Origin: an uncultured bacterium
Lineage (GTDB): Bacteria; Planctomycetota; UBA1135; GCA-002686595
Length of the DNA: 64,000 bases
Assembly (NCBI GenBank): GCA_938083085.1
Contig: CALLKX010000003.1
Coordinates: 62,001-126,000, forward strand
Direction of reading: 5' to 3'
In this document: piece after piece, positions 34,149-42,412 of the stretch
Layout: every line of letters starts with the position of its first letter
Position numbering within the stretch: the first letter of the stretch is position 1
Notes under the pieces: generated by a model
Databases searched by the model: none
What the model was told of the DNA's origin: nothing
The model's input: the letters and a program-made list of their open reading frames with translations, nothing else
Translations under genes and position numbers: made by a program

Positions 34149-35827
34149 CGGACGGCGGACCCTCTCCGGGCCGCCCGCTCCTCGGGCAGGTCCTCAAGAC
34201 GCGCGGGATCATCCGTGAGAGCCAGGTGCAGGCCGCCCTCGGCGAGCAGCGCACCCACGGGGGACTGATAGGTCAGGCGCTGGTGGAGATGGGGGCGTGC
34301 ACCGCCGGTGACATCGCCTTGGCCCTCGCCGAGCAGGCGGGTATGGAGACCGTGGACCTGAGCCAGGAGCGCCCGACGGAGGAGGCGATCGGCACCATCG
34401 ACGGTTCGGCCGCACACGCGTACGGAGTGCTGCCCCTCCGCCTTGAAGGGGACGTCCTGCTGGTGGCGCTCGCAGATCCGATGAACACCGCGGTCCTCGA
34501 GGACCTCTCCTTCACCACGGGCTACGAGACCCGCGCTGTGGTCGCCGACGGCGAGCTGATCCGCTCCCTGGTCCTCGAGCTCTACGGCGAGGAGTCGACC
34601 CTCGCGGACGCCATCGCCGACGCGGCGAACGCCTCGATCGGCGGTGACGCCGAGAGCGCCGCGCAGAGCAAGCCGGTGGTGCGGCTGCTCAACTCCATCC
34701 TGCACCGTGCCATCCGGGACCGGGCGAGCGACGTGCACTTCGAGGTGTACGAGGACGTGTTCCGGATCCGCTATCGGGTGGACGGCGCGCTCTACGAGGT
34801 CGAGGCGCCGCCCCCGCACCTGGCCGTGCCGTTGGTGAGCCGCATCAAGGTGATGGCCGACCTGGACATCACCGAGGGGCGCGTGCCGCAGGACGGCCGC
34901 ATCGAGCTGGCCATCGACGGCCGGCCCGTAGACCTGCGGGTCGCGACCTTGCCAGGGGCCTCAGGAGAGGGCTGCGTGATGCGGGTCCTCGATCGCTCGG
35001 CCGTCAGCCTGGACCTCAAGGCTCTGGGGTTGCAGCCCTATGACGAGGCTGCTCTGCGGGCCATGACCACGCTGCCTCACGGCATTGTGCTGGTCACCGG
35101 GCCCACGGGGTCTGGCAAGACCACCACGCTGTACGCGATGCTCTCGGAGGCCAACTCTCCGGATACGAAGATCATCACGGTGGAGGACCCGGTGGAGTAC
35201 GACATCGCCGGGATCGTTCAGGTGCCCATCAACGATGAGATCGGCGTCACCTACGCGACCGTGCTGCGCTCGATCCTGCGCCAGGACCCCGACAAGATCC
35301 TCGTCGGCGAGATCCGCGATCGCGAGACGGGCGCCACAGCGGTGGAGGCCAGCCTGACCGGCCACACGGTGTTCGCGACCATCCACACCAACGACGCGCC
35401 GAGCACGGTGACGCGGCTGGTGGACATGGGGGTGGAGCCCTTCCTCATCTCCGCCACGCTCGAGTCCGTCGTCGCCCAGCGCCTGGTCCGCTCTGTCTGC
35501 GCGGATTGCCGCGTTGAGTTCGAGCCGGATGAAGACGTGCTGATGGAGCTGGGGCCCGACGCCGACCTGGTCCGGGGCCGCACACTCTCCTACGGCAAGG
35601 GCTGCGAGAAGTGCCACCACACGGGCTACCGTGGGCGCACGGGCCTCTTCGAGATCATGACGATCGACGATGAGGTGCGCCGACTGATCGAGGCCAACGC
35701 TTCGATCGAGGAGCTGCGTGAGGCGGCGCTCAACGGCGGCATGAGGTCCCTCCGGGAGTCCGGCCTGCGGGCTGCTGCCGAGGGGCGCACTACGATCGAA
35801 GAAGTCATCCGGGAGACGCTCGTCTGA
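34145..35827 (+). CDS. PilB/GspE-type assembly ATPase with MshEN domain (second copy)
   Basis: This 560-residue protein is a second assembly ATPase. Its MshEN region is clearer than in the first copy: two 24-residue motifs separated by five residues, LLGQVLKTRGIIRESQVQAA and LIGQALVEMGACTAGDIALA, the arrangement that binds c-di-GMP in known proteins. Core motifs are GPTGSGKTTTLYAML (about 318), VEDPVEYDIAGI, GEIRDRETGATAVEA and HTNDAPSTVTRLV. The zinc Cys pairs are CADC (about 452) and CEKC (about 486). The GTG start overlaps the pilT stop, and pilC follows after one base, so production is coupled. Two assembly ATPases flanking pilT suggest division of labour or hetero-oligomers; this is inference. 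Confidence 0.92.
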   Translation: MTDGGPSPGRPLLGQVLKTRGIIRESQVQAALGEQRTHGGLIGQALVEMGACTAGDIALALAEQAGMETVDLSQERPTEEAIGTIDGSAAHAYGVLPLRLEGDVLLVALADPMNTAVLEDLSFTTGYETRAVVADGELIRSLVLELYGEESTLADAIADAANASIGGDAESAAQSKPVVRLLNSILHRAIRDRASDVHFEVYEDVFRIRYRVDGALYEVEAPPPHLAVPLVSRIKVMADLDITEGRVPQDGRIELAIDGRPVDLRVATLPGASGEGCVMRVLDRSAVSLDLKALGLQPYDEAALRAMTTLPHGIVLVTGPTGSGKTTTLYAMLSEANSPDTKIITVEDPVEYDIAGIVQVPINDEIGVTYATVLRSILRQDPDKILVGEIRDRETGATAVEASLTGHTVFATIHTNDAPSTVTRLVDMGVEPFLISATLESVVAQRLVRSVCADCRVEFEPDEDVLMELGPDADLVRGRTLSYGKGCEKCHHTGYRGRTGLFEIMTIDDEVRRLIEANASIEELREAALNGGMRSLRESGLRAAAEGRTTIEEVIRETLV

Positions 35828-35828
35828 T

Positions 35829-36971
35829 ATGGCAAAGAGAATCCAGCGATCCACCCCCGCGCCGAAGCGGGCCCAGGTAGCCGGCGCCCCCGGGGACGCC
35901 CCCGTTCGCAAGCGGCGGGGCGGCAGGGTCAGCGCCACCCTGGTCACAGACTTCACCGTGCAACTCGCAACGCTCTCCGATGCGGGGATCCCCGTGGTGA
36001 AGGCGCTCACCATCCTCGAAGGACAGACCGAGCCCGGTCCGTTCAAGGACATCCTCCGGGAGATCACCGAGGACGTCTCTGGCGGGGCGCCGCTGTCCGA
36101 TGCGCTGGGCAAGCATGACAAGGTCTTCGACACGCTCTACTCCTCGATGGTGCGAGCCGGCGAGGTCGGTGGAGTGCTAGACCGCGTGCTCGATCGCCTC
36201 GCCGAGTTCCGCGAGAAGGCGGCCGACATCCGCTCGAAGATCAAGCAGGCGGTCATCTACCCGACGATCCTGATCATGGTCTCCGTGGTCGTGGTGTCCG
36301 CCGTGATCATCTTCGTGATCCCCACCTTCGACGAGATCTTCAAGAGCTTCGACGTGGACCTCCCCGAGCCGACGTTGATCCTCCTCGGCCTCAGCGGGTT
36401 CATGACGTCCTACTGGTACCTCGTCTTCGGGGTCCCCGTGCTCGCCTTCATCGGGCACAAGGTCGCCGCGGAACGCAACCGCGGGTATCGCAGGGGCTGG
36501 CACGCGGTGCTCCTCAAGGTCCCGTTCCTTGGGACGGTGCTGAACCGGTCCATGACGGCCATGTTCGCTCGGACCTTCGGGACGCTCGTTCAGGCCGGTG
36601 TCCCGCACCTCGACGCCCTTGGGATCGTCAGGGATGCGAGCGCCAACGAGGTCCTCGTGGACGCGGTGGAGGACATCCGGCGGACCGTTCGCGAGGGAGA
36701 GGGCATCGCTCGCCCCATGGGAGAGACGGGGCTCTTCGACGACGTCGTGACCAATATGGTCGACGTCGGCGAGGAGACGGGTGAGCTCGACTCGATGCTG
36801 CTCAAGGTCGCGGACGCCTATGACGAACAGGTGGACAGGAAGCTCGCGGCGCTCTTCAAGATCCTCGAGCCGGCGATCCTCGTGCTGATGGCCGTCCTGA
36901 TCGGCGGCCTCGTGATCGCGCTCATCCTGCCCTTGACGGAGATGATGAGCACCATCGGCGCTCAGGGCTGA
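35829..36971 (+). CDS. PilC/GspF-type inner membrane platform protein
   Basis: This 380-residue protein has two GspF/T2SSF domains: the first with LATLSDAGIPVVKALTILEG and MVRAGEVGGVLDRVLDRLAE, the second with RTFGTLVQAGVPHLDALGIV and NMVDVGEETGELDSMLLKVA. Three membrane helices are visible (about 140-160, 185-205 and 345-370). It forms the platform on which the assembly and retraction ATPases act. The first 35 residues are basic and probably cytoplasmic. It is the fourth gene of the run. No pilin, PilD or secretin gene lies in the window, so the rest of the machine must be elsewhere. Confidence 0.92.
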   Translation: MAKRIQRSTPAPKRAQVAGAPGDAPVRKRRGGRVSATLVTDFTVQLATLSDAGIPVVKALTILEGQTEPGPFKDILREITEDVSGGAPLSDALGKHDKVFDTLYSSMVRAGEVGGVLDRVLDRLAEFREKAADIRSKIKQAVIYPTILIMVSVVVVSAVIIFVIPTFDEIFKSFDVDLPEPTLILLGLSGFMTSYWYLVFGVPVLAFIGHKVAAERNRGYRRGWHAVLLKVPFLGTVLNRSMTAMFARTFGTLVQAGVPHLDALGIVRDASANEVLVDAVEDIRRTVREGEGIARPMGETGLFDDVVTNMVDVGEETGELDSMLLKVADAYDEQVDRKLAALFKILEPAILVLMAVLIGGLVIALILPLTEMMSTIGAQG

Positions 36972-37001
36972 GCGGCCCTTTACCGTTCTCCCTTCCAGAG
37001 A

Positions 37002-38657
37002 ATGACCTCGGACCCAGAACAAGGACCAGACCGTCAGCCCCCCGCCCCTTACGGAGCGGGGGGGGCAGGCGGTGCTCAAGCGGGGCTCCCGTGGCGTCGG
37101 TCGATCCGTGGTCCGATCGCGGCGGCGGTCATCCTCGCCAACCTGGTGTCCTTCGCGGTCCTCGCGGTCATCAACGAGTCTGCTGCGCGATCGGATCGGG
37201 AGATGATTGCCTACGACTACTCCCTTCAACTGAGCGACCACCTCGACGACGTGGTCGACGGGCTCCGGCTCCGCCCCGACGCCGTGATGGGCTGGAATGG
37301 TTGGCGGTACTTCGAAGACGTGATCGTCGCCCAGGCGCCAGAAGAGCTCCCGGACGGCACCTTCGACGTGGCCGGCGTCTACCTCAACCCCCTCGGGCGG
37401 GCGCAGCGCCCCGCGGACTTCCAGGAGAACGAGGCGCTCCGAATGATGGCGCTCGCCGTGGAGCGTCGCGAGCTGGTGAGCAACAGCTTCGGGGCGGCGG
37501 CGCCGGTGCTAACCACGAGCGGTGCGGCGTGGGGGGCGGCGTGGTTCCGGATCGCGCCGATCGAATTCGCGGCCTCGCGAACGCGGACCATCCTGCCCGG
37601 CTTCCTGCTCGTGCTCGCGGGCGTCACGTTGAGCACCCTGGTGCTGCTCAGGCGGACGGTCCTCGACCCGGTCGCGGGCCTCGCCCGGGCGGCCGGCCGC
37701 CTGGAGGCCGGCGACCTCTCCGCGCGGGCCAAGGCGCGGGATCGCCAGGAGGACGAGCTGGGTGGCCTCGTCCGGACCTTCAACGCCATGGCAGCCCGAC
37801 TGGAACGCTACAACCGCGACCTCGAGGTGGCGGTCCAGGACGCCACGGAGCGGGTGAGGAGCGCCGAGGCCGCGGCGATGACGCAGCGCCGCCTCGCCGC
37901 CACAGGCGAGCTCGCCGCGGGGATCGCTCACGAGCTGAACAACCCGCTCGGCGGGCTGGCGAACGCGGTCGAGGCGCTCAAGCGGGAGGACCTTCCAGCG
38001 ACGCGGCGACATGAGTACCTCGAGCTCGTGAGCGGCGGCCTGCAGCGCATGGGGGAGACGGTCGGTCGGCTGCTCCGGCTCTCTCCTCGCGAGGCAACCC
38101 TGGAGGAGATCCGCGTGGACCGGCCCCTCGCGGATGCGCTCGGTCTCATCCGCCACCGGGCAGAGGGGCTCGGCGTACCGCTCGAGCTTCGGCTGGAGCT
38201 GAGCGCGGGCATGGAGCCTCTTGACCCATTCCTCCCCGCGTCCATGGAGCGCGTCCGAGGCCTCCCGGTGCTCCGCGGCGCGGCGAACGAGCTGGGGCAG
38301 GCGTTCTTGAACCTGTTGGTCAACTCGCTGGACGCGATCGAGGGGGGGCGTGGGAGCGGGAGTGTCCCCGCGGGGCGCGGTCGCATCTCCGTGGATCTCG
38401 GGTTGACCGAGGAGGGGGGGGTGCGGCTGGTCTTCGAGGACGACGGCCCCGGCGTCGGGGCGGAGGTCCTCGAGCGCGCGGCCGACCCCTTCTTCACCAC
38501 AAAGGAGCAGGGCAAGGGCACGGGGCTCGGGCTCGCCATGGTGCACAACGTGGTCGCCGCTCACGGCGGGCGCGTGCTGGTCTCCAGCGTCGAGGGCGAG
38601 GGCTTCCGTGTGGCGATCGAGCTACCCGTTCATCGGCCGGGGGAGCAGGCGACGTGA
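37002..38657 (+). CDS. Membrane sensor histidine kinase
   Basis: This 551-residue kinase has a disordered N-terminus, membrane helix 1 (about 38-58), an extracytoplasmic sensor of about 130 residues, helix 2 (about 190-210), HAMP (about 210-262), a short coiled coil and the kinase core. The phospho-acceptor box is AAGIAHELNNPLGGLANAV (His near residue 310). The ATPase domain has N box LNLLVNSLDAIEGG, G1 DDGPGVG, F box FFTTK and G2 GTGLGLAMVHN, all intact. The NNPLGG form is typical of NtrB/AtoS-like kinases. No response regulator gene is adjacent. It is 30 bases after pilC and its stop overlaps the next gene (GTGA), so it appears to belong to the pilus transcription unit. Confidence 0.9.
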   Translation: MTSDPEQGPDRQPPAPYGAGGAGGAQAGLPWRRSIRGPIAAAVILANLVSFAVLAVINESAARSDREMIAYDYSLQLSDHLDDVVDGLRLRPDAVMGWNGWRYFEDVIVAQAPEELPDGTFDVAGVYLNPLGRAQRPADFQENEALRMMALAVERRELVSNSFGAAAPVLTTSGAAWGAAWFRIAPIEFAASRTRTILPGFLLVLAGVTLSTLVLLRRTVLDPVAGLARAAGRLEAGDLSARAKARDRQEDELGGLVRTFNAMAARLERYNRDLEVAVQDATERVRSAEAAAMTQRRLAATGELAAGIAHELNNPLGGLANAVEALKREDLPATRRHEYLELVSGGLQRMGETVGRLLRLSPREATLEEIRVDRPLADALGLIRHRAEGLGVPLELRLELSAGMEPLDPFLPASMERVRGLPVLRGAANELGQAFLNLLVNSLDAIEGGRGSGSVPAGRGRISVDLGLTEEGGVRLVFEDDGPGVGAEVLERAADPFFTTKEQGKGTGLGLAMVHNVVAAHGGRVLVSSVEGEGFRVAIELPVHRPGEQAT

Positions 38658-39943
38658 TCTGGGTCTCGATCATGCTCCTCGTGCTGGTCTCGGGCACCCT
38701 CAGCAGCTCCGAGACGGCGCTGTTCAAGCTGGATGAGAGCGAGCGTGCCCTCGCGTCGCCCAGGGTCCGCCGCCTCCTGGAGGACCCGCGCTCGCTGCTG
38801 GTCACCATCCTGCTGGGCAACCTCATCGTCAACCTGGCCTTCTTCGCCGTGGCGCCCACTGCGCTCGGGCGCTTGATCGAGACCTCGGGCGGGCTCTCTG
38901 CGGACGAGGCTTCGTTCGCGGGTGGCTTCGGGGCGCTGGTGATCCTGCTGATCAGCGGCGAGATCCTCCCCAAGGCCGTGGCGCTCAGGGCGCCTCGGGC
39001 GGTGGCGAGGATCACCTCGGCGCCCGTCGCGGGCGTGATCCGCGCCCTCGGGCCCGCGCGCCAGCTCGTGAGCGGGGCGCTGGAGTTCTCACGCCGACTG
39101 ATCGGGGAGGACGAGCGCTCCGAGAAGGGGGTCACGCCGGAGGCCCTCGCGGAGGTCCTCGAGAGGAGCCGCAGCGAGGGGGTGCTCGCCGCCAAGGAGG
39201 CGAACCTCCTCGGTGAGATCGTGGAGCTCGAGCGGCTGCGTGTGCGCGAGGCGATGACGCCGCGGGTCGACCTCGTGATGTTCGACCTGGGGGAGGAGGA
39301 CGGCGCGGCCGAGCGACAGCGAGTGCTCAACGAGGCGCGACGCGGCCGGATGGCGTGGGTCCCGGCGATCCGCGGGGGCGCCGACCATGTCGCTGGCGGG
39401 ATCGGGATCCGCGACCTGCTGCTGGCGTCGGGCAGGGACGCCGAGGAGCTCGTGATGCCGGTCAAGCTCGTGCCCGAGGTCGCGCGGCTGGGCGCGCTGC
39501 TGACCGACTTCCACCTGGACCGGGTCTCCGAGGCCGTGGTCATCGATGAGTGGGGGGGGACCGCGGGCGTCGTCACCCTCGAGGACGTCTTCGAGGAGCT
39601 CGTCGGGGAGCTGCGTGTTGAGGGCGAGGAGAAGGCACCGGAGATCGTCGGCGTGGGTGAGGGGCGCTTCCGGGTCTCGGGGAGCCTCTCGGTCCGCGAC
39701 TGGAATGACTCCTTCGGGCTTCAGGTGGTGCCTGCGGCCTTCGAGACGGTTGGCGGATTCGTGAGCGCCGTGCTCGGGCGGATCCCGAGGGCGGGGGATG
39801 AGGTCGACCTGGGCGCCGGTCTCACGGGGGTCATCGACGAGGTTCGGGGGCGCCGGGTGGTGACCTTGACGCTCATGAGCCGGCAGGGCGAGGCGCCCGT
39901 GGGCAGTGATCGAGGCCGGAGCGACCGGGAGGCGGGCTCATGA
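38654..39943 (+). CDS. DUF21-CBS-CorC_HlyC membrane protein (CNNM/CorC-like), full form
   Basis: This 429-residue protein begins with a DUF21 membrane domain (SSSETALFKLDESERA; LLGNLIVNLAFF; GEILPKAVALRAP), then a CBS pair (VREAMTPRVDLVMFD to VVIDEWGGTAGVVTLEDVFE) and a CorC_HlyC domain at the C-terminus (FRVSGSLSVRDWNDSFGL, ETVGGFVSAVLGRIP). CNNM/CorC proteins export Mg2+ or related ions; MpfA and YhdP are bacterial examples. The GTG start overlaps the histidine kinase stop, and the stop overlaps the next gene (ATGA). Confidence 0.9.
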   Translation: MIWVSIMLLVLVSGTLSSSETALFKLDESERALASPRVRRLLEDPRSLLVTILLGNLIVNLAFFAVAPTALGRLIETSGGLSADEASFAGGFGALVILLISGEILPKAVALRAPRAVARITSAPVAGVIRALGPARQLVSGALEFSRRLIGEDERSEKGVTPEALAEVLERSRSEGVLAAKEANLLGEIVELERLRVREAMTPRVDLVMFDLGEEDGAAERQRVLNEARRGRMAWVPAIRGGADHVAGGIGIRDLLLASGRDAEELVMPVKLVPEVARLGALLTDFHLDRVSEAVVIDEWGGTAGVVTLEDVFEELVGELRVEGEEKAPEIVGVGEGRFRVSGSLSVRDWNDSFGLQVVPAAFETVGGFVSAVLGRIPRAGDEVDLGAGLTGVIDEVRGRRVVTLTLMSRQGEAPVGSDRGRSDREAGS

Positions 39944-40980
39944 ACCTCCTCATAGAGACCGGACTGCTGCTCCTGCTTGTGGGCCTGAGCGCCACCTACT
40001 CCGGGTCGGAGACGGGCTTCTACAGCCTCTCTTCCGTACAGGTCGACATCGACGCTCGGAGCGGCTCGCGCCGCGCGGTGTTGATGCGCTGGCTGCTGCG
40101 GAACGAGAGCGCGCTGCTGATCACGATCCTGATCGGTAACAACCTCGCGTTGGAGCTCGCGACCCACGTGGCGGAGTCCATGACGGTGCAGCTGACCGGC
40201 TCCAACGATCCCGCGACGGTCGCGCTCGTTGTGACGGCGGCGTTGACCCCATTGGTCTTCCTGTTCGGTGAGGCCCTCCCCAAGGACGTCTTCCGCCAGC
40301 GGCCCCACGGCACCACCGCGCTGGTGGTGCCGATCATCGCCTTATCGAGGGTCATCTTCTGGCCCCTCGAGCGGGCCCTGCGGCTCTTCACGCTCGCGCT
40401 GGAGCGGCTCCTCGGGCTGGGCGCCGAGGTGACGGCGCCGGTGGGCGGGCGGGCAGCGGTCCTGGGCTTCATCGCGGAGGGGCGCCGACACGGGGTCCTC
40501 TCCGAGCGGGCGGAGGCTCTCGCCGCCAACGCCCTTCGCCTCCGCGCCATCCCGGTCTCCGAGAGCATGGTGCCCTGGGAAGAGGTGGCCTTCCTCGACC
40601 GCGGTACCCCGCGGGAGGAGCTCTTCAGCAGGGTCCGCGAGTCCCGCTTCTCTCGCTTGCCGGTGCTGGAGATCCAGGAGGGGCTGCTTCAGATCGAGGG
40701 TTACGTCCACCAGATGGAGATCCTCCACCGCTGGCATGCCATGGGGGAGGAGGGTGAGCTGCCGGAGGTCCTGGAGCAGATCCGGCCCCTGCCGCGCCTG
40801 GCCCGAGATGTCCCGGTAGATCGGGCGCTGAACACCTTCGCTGCCAGCGGGCGGCGGATCGCGCTGGTGGTCACGGAAGACGTGGCCGGAGAGTCGGGCC
40901 CGCTCCCCCCGGAGGCCATTCTGGGCCTGGTCTCGGTCAACGACCTCCTCGAGCGGATATCCCACGAGGTCGTCCGGTGA
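39940..40980 (+). CDS. DUF21-CBS membrane protein (CNNM/CorC-like), short form
   Basis: This 346-residue paralogue has DUF21 (YSGSETGFYSLSSVQVDI; LIGNNLALELATHVAE; FGEALPKDVFRQRP) and a CBS pair (IPVSESMVPWEEVAFLDRG to ILGLVSVNDLLERI). It lacks the C-terminal CorC_HlyC domain of its neighbour. The tandem, translationally coupled long and short forms suggest a heterodimeric transporter in which only one subunit has the C-terminal domain; that is inference. Such pairs occur in planctomycetes as far as I recall. It ends the plus-strand run that began with the pilus ATPases. Confidence 0.88.
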   Translation: MNLLIETGLLLLLVGLSATYSGSETGFYSLSSVQVDIDARSGSRRAVLMRWLLRNESALLITILIGNNLALELATHVAESMTVQLTGSNDPATVALVVTAALTPLVFLFGEALPKDVFRQRPHGTTALVVPIIALSRVIFWPLERALRLFTLALERLLGLGAEVTAPVGGRAAVLGFIAEGRRHGVLSERAEALAANALRLRAIPVSESMVPWEEVAFLDRGTPREELFSRVRESRFSRLPVLEIQEGLLQIEGYVHQMEILHRWHAMGEEGELPEVLEQIRPLPRLARDVPVDRALNTFAASGRRIALVVTEDVAGESGPLPPEAILGLVSVNDLLERISHEVVR

Positions 40981-41021
40981 GCGGATTTGCCCGGGGCATG
41001 GCCGCAACCCGTTGTTCCCGT

Positions 41022-41027
41022 TAGGCT
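41022..41027 (+). promoter_or_regulatory. -10-like TAGGCT box
   Basis: TAGGCT lies 10 bases before the ATG at 41038 and is the only such box in the 57-base gap after the DUF21 gene. Confidence 0.5.
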
Positions 41028-41037
41028 AGGCCCCGAT

Positions 41038-41502
41038 ATGCAGCCCCACGAGTCGAACGAAAAAGATCTCCCCGCCGCGCCTGGCAAGGCGCAGCGCGTC
41101 GCCTGGTTCGCCGCGGGCGCGGTCGCGTCCTTCGCGTCGCTGATGCTGCTCGGACCGGCGATCGCCACCCCGGGCCCCCAGGATACGACCGTGATCCGCC
41201 CCATCCCGATGGGCGCCAGCGGGATGGCAGCCGACTCCAACAACCGGATGATCGCAGTGACCGGTGTCGACATCACGGGACAGTCCGTGCTCTACGTCAT
41301 CGACTCGGTCAACCCGCACCTCGCCGTCTATCAGGCTTCGGGCGGCGCTTCGGGTACCCAGAACATCAAGCTCGTCGCCGCCCGCAGGATCGACCTCGAC
41401 CTGCAGCTCGACGGTTTCAACGACAAGACCACGCTGGATGGTCGACCGCTTCCCTATAAGGAACTCGAATCACGCTTCGACGTGGAAGTGGACGACCGCT
41501 AG
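41038..41502 (+). CDS. Hypothetical single-helix membrane or exported protein
   Basis: This 154-residue protein has a charged N-terminus, one hydrophobic helix (about 22-43, VAWFAAGAVASFASLMLLGP) and an extracytoplasmic beta-rich domain: GMAADSNNRMIAVTGVDITG, VLYVIDSVNPHLAVYQASGG, NIKLVAARRIDLDLQL. The strand pattern looks like one or two blades of a propeller, too short for a whole one. The start at 41038 is fixed by the helix and the TAGGCT box. It lies 118 bases before the HTH membrane protein. I do not recognise a named family. Confidence 0.75.
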   Translation: MQPHESNEKDLPAAPGKAQRVAWFAAGAVASFASLMLLGPAIATPGPQDTTVIRPIPMGASGMAADSNNRMIAVTGVDITGQSVLYVIDSVNPHLAVYQASGGASGTQNIKLVAARRIDLDLQLDGFNDKTTLDGRPLPYKELESRFDVEVDDR

Positions 41503-41620
41503 CACGGGAGCATCCGCTCCCCCCCTCGATTCCCCGGATCCGGTTGTACCGGACCAGACCCCCGGTAGGACGGCGCTCGCGCCCAGTCCTGCCCCAGAGC
41601 CCCCCCAATAAGGAGTGCCC

Positions 41621-42274
41621 GTGGCCGACGATTTCTACAGCTTCGATGAAGCCCTCGACGAACTGAAGCTCAAGGAAGAAGAGCTCAAGCGACTTGTGTC
41701 GGAGGGCGAGCTCCGCGCCTTCCGAAAGGGAGACACCATGAAGATCCGCCGCGCGGACGTGGAACTCCTTCGCTCCGAGCTCGACTCCGACGTCGCTGAT
41801 CTCGACGAGACCGTGGACGAGCTCGTCTTCGAGGACGACTCCGATCTCGACGCGGACGCCGGCATGGCCACTCAGGAGCTCGACGTCGAGACCCTGGTGG
41901 ACGACCCGGAGCCCGAAGAGGCCGCTCCGGCGCCTCGCAGCAGCGCCTCCGCGCGCCCGATCAAGCGTGCCTCGGCCGCTGCGTCGGATGAGGACGAAGA
42001 CGAAGAGCCGACGTGGGTGGCGGGCATGCTCATGATCTCCGCGCTGATGCTCCTGCTCTCCGCTCCGATCCTGATGTCGCTCTCGACCGGGAACGCCAGC
42101 GGTCTGGCCAAGGGCGTCGCCGGCATCTTCGGCGCCGAGTTCGACGGGGCCGCCACCGCTGCCTCCGCCTCCAATGCTGACGGGGCGGACGCTGACGGGG
42201 CGGACGCTGACGCGGCGGACGCTGACGCGGCGGACGCTGACGCGGCGGATGCTGGCGCAGCAGACGCTGAGTAG
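41621..42274 (+). CDS. Membrane-anchored protein with excisionase-type HTH domain
   Basis: This 217-residue protein begins with a MerR/excisionase-like winged HTH (residues 1-45; FDEALDELKLKEEELKRLVS, GELRAFRKGDTMKIRRADV). A long acidic linker (about 50-130) follows, then one membrane helix (WVAGMLMISALMLLLSAPIL) and a short tail made of Ala-Asp-Gly repeats. The start is GTG 41621: AGGAG at 41611-41615 sits 5 bases upstream, and the alternative GTG at 41615 overlaps that site. A DNA-binding head tethered to the membrane could sense envelope state or hold DNA at the membrane. HTH domains of this type also act in protein contacts. Target unknown. Confidence 0.82.
   Translation: MADDFYSFDEALDELKLKEEELKRLVSEGELRAFRKGDTMKIRRADVELLRSELDSDVADLDETVDELVFEDDSDLDADAGMATQELDVETLVDDPEPEEAAPAPRSSASARPIKRASAAASDEDEDEEPTWVAGMLMISALMLLLSAPILMSLSTGNASGLAKGVAGIFGAEFDGAATAASASNADGADADGADADAADADAADADAADAGAADAE
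42179..42268 (+). repeat. Six 15-bp coding repeats at the 3' end of the HTH gene
   Basis: Six in-frame units of 15 bases run from 42179 to the penultimate codon: two GACGGGGCGGACGCT, two GACGCGGCGGACGCT and two variants. They encode an Asp-Gly/Ala-Ala-Asp-Ala repeat on the far side of the membrane helix. Identical neighbours suggest recent slippage. Confidence 0.85.
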
Positions 42275-42371
42275 TCCCCCAAGGACAGGCGCGGCGCGCT
42301 GAAGATCCCGTGCGGCACAGGCTTTCTGTCCGCACCGGATCCCGCGCCGCGGCGGACCCAGAGTCGGGTAG

Positions 42372-42410
42372 GGCCCCGACCGAACGCATCCAAGGCGTTC
42401 GGTCGGGGCC
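42372..42410. terminator. Bidirectional terminator between convergent genes
   Basis: GGCCCCGACCGAACGC (42372-42387) pairs perfectly over 16 bp with GCGTTCGGTCGGGGCC (42395-42410). It ends 2 bases from the yraN stop and lies 98 bases after the HTH gene stop. TGTCATT follows on the plus strand. Confidence 0.75.
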
Positions 42411-42412
42411 TG

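Noticed and set aside
41615..41620. GTG at 41615 as start of the HTH membrane protein
   Set aside because: It overlaps the AGGAG ribosome binding site; the GTG at 41621 has correct spacing.
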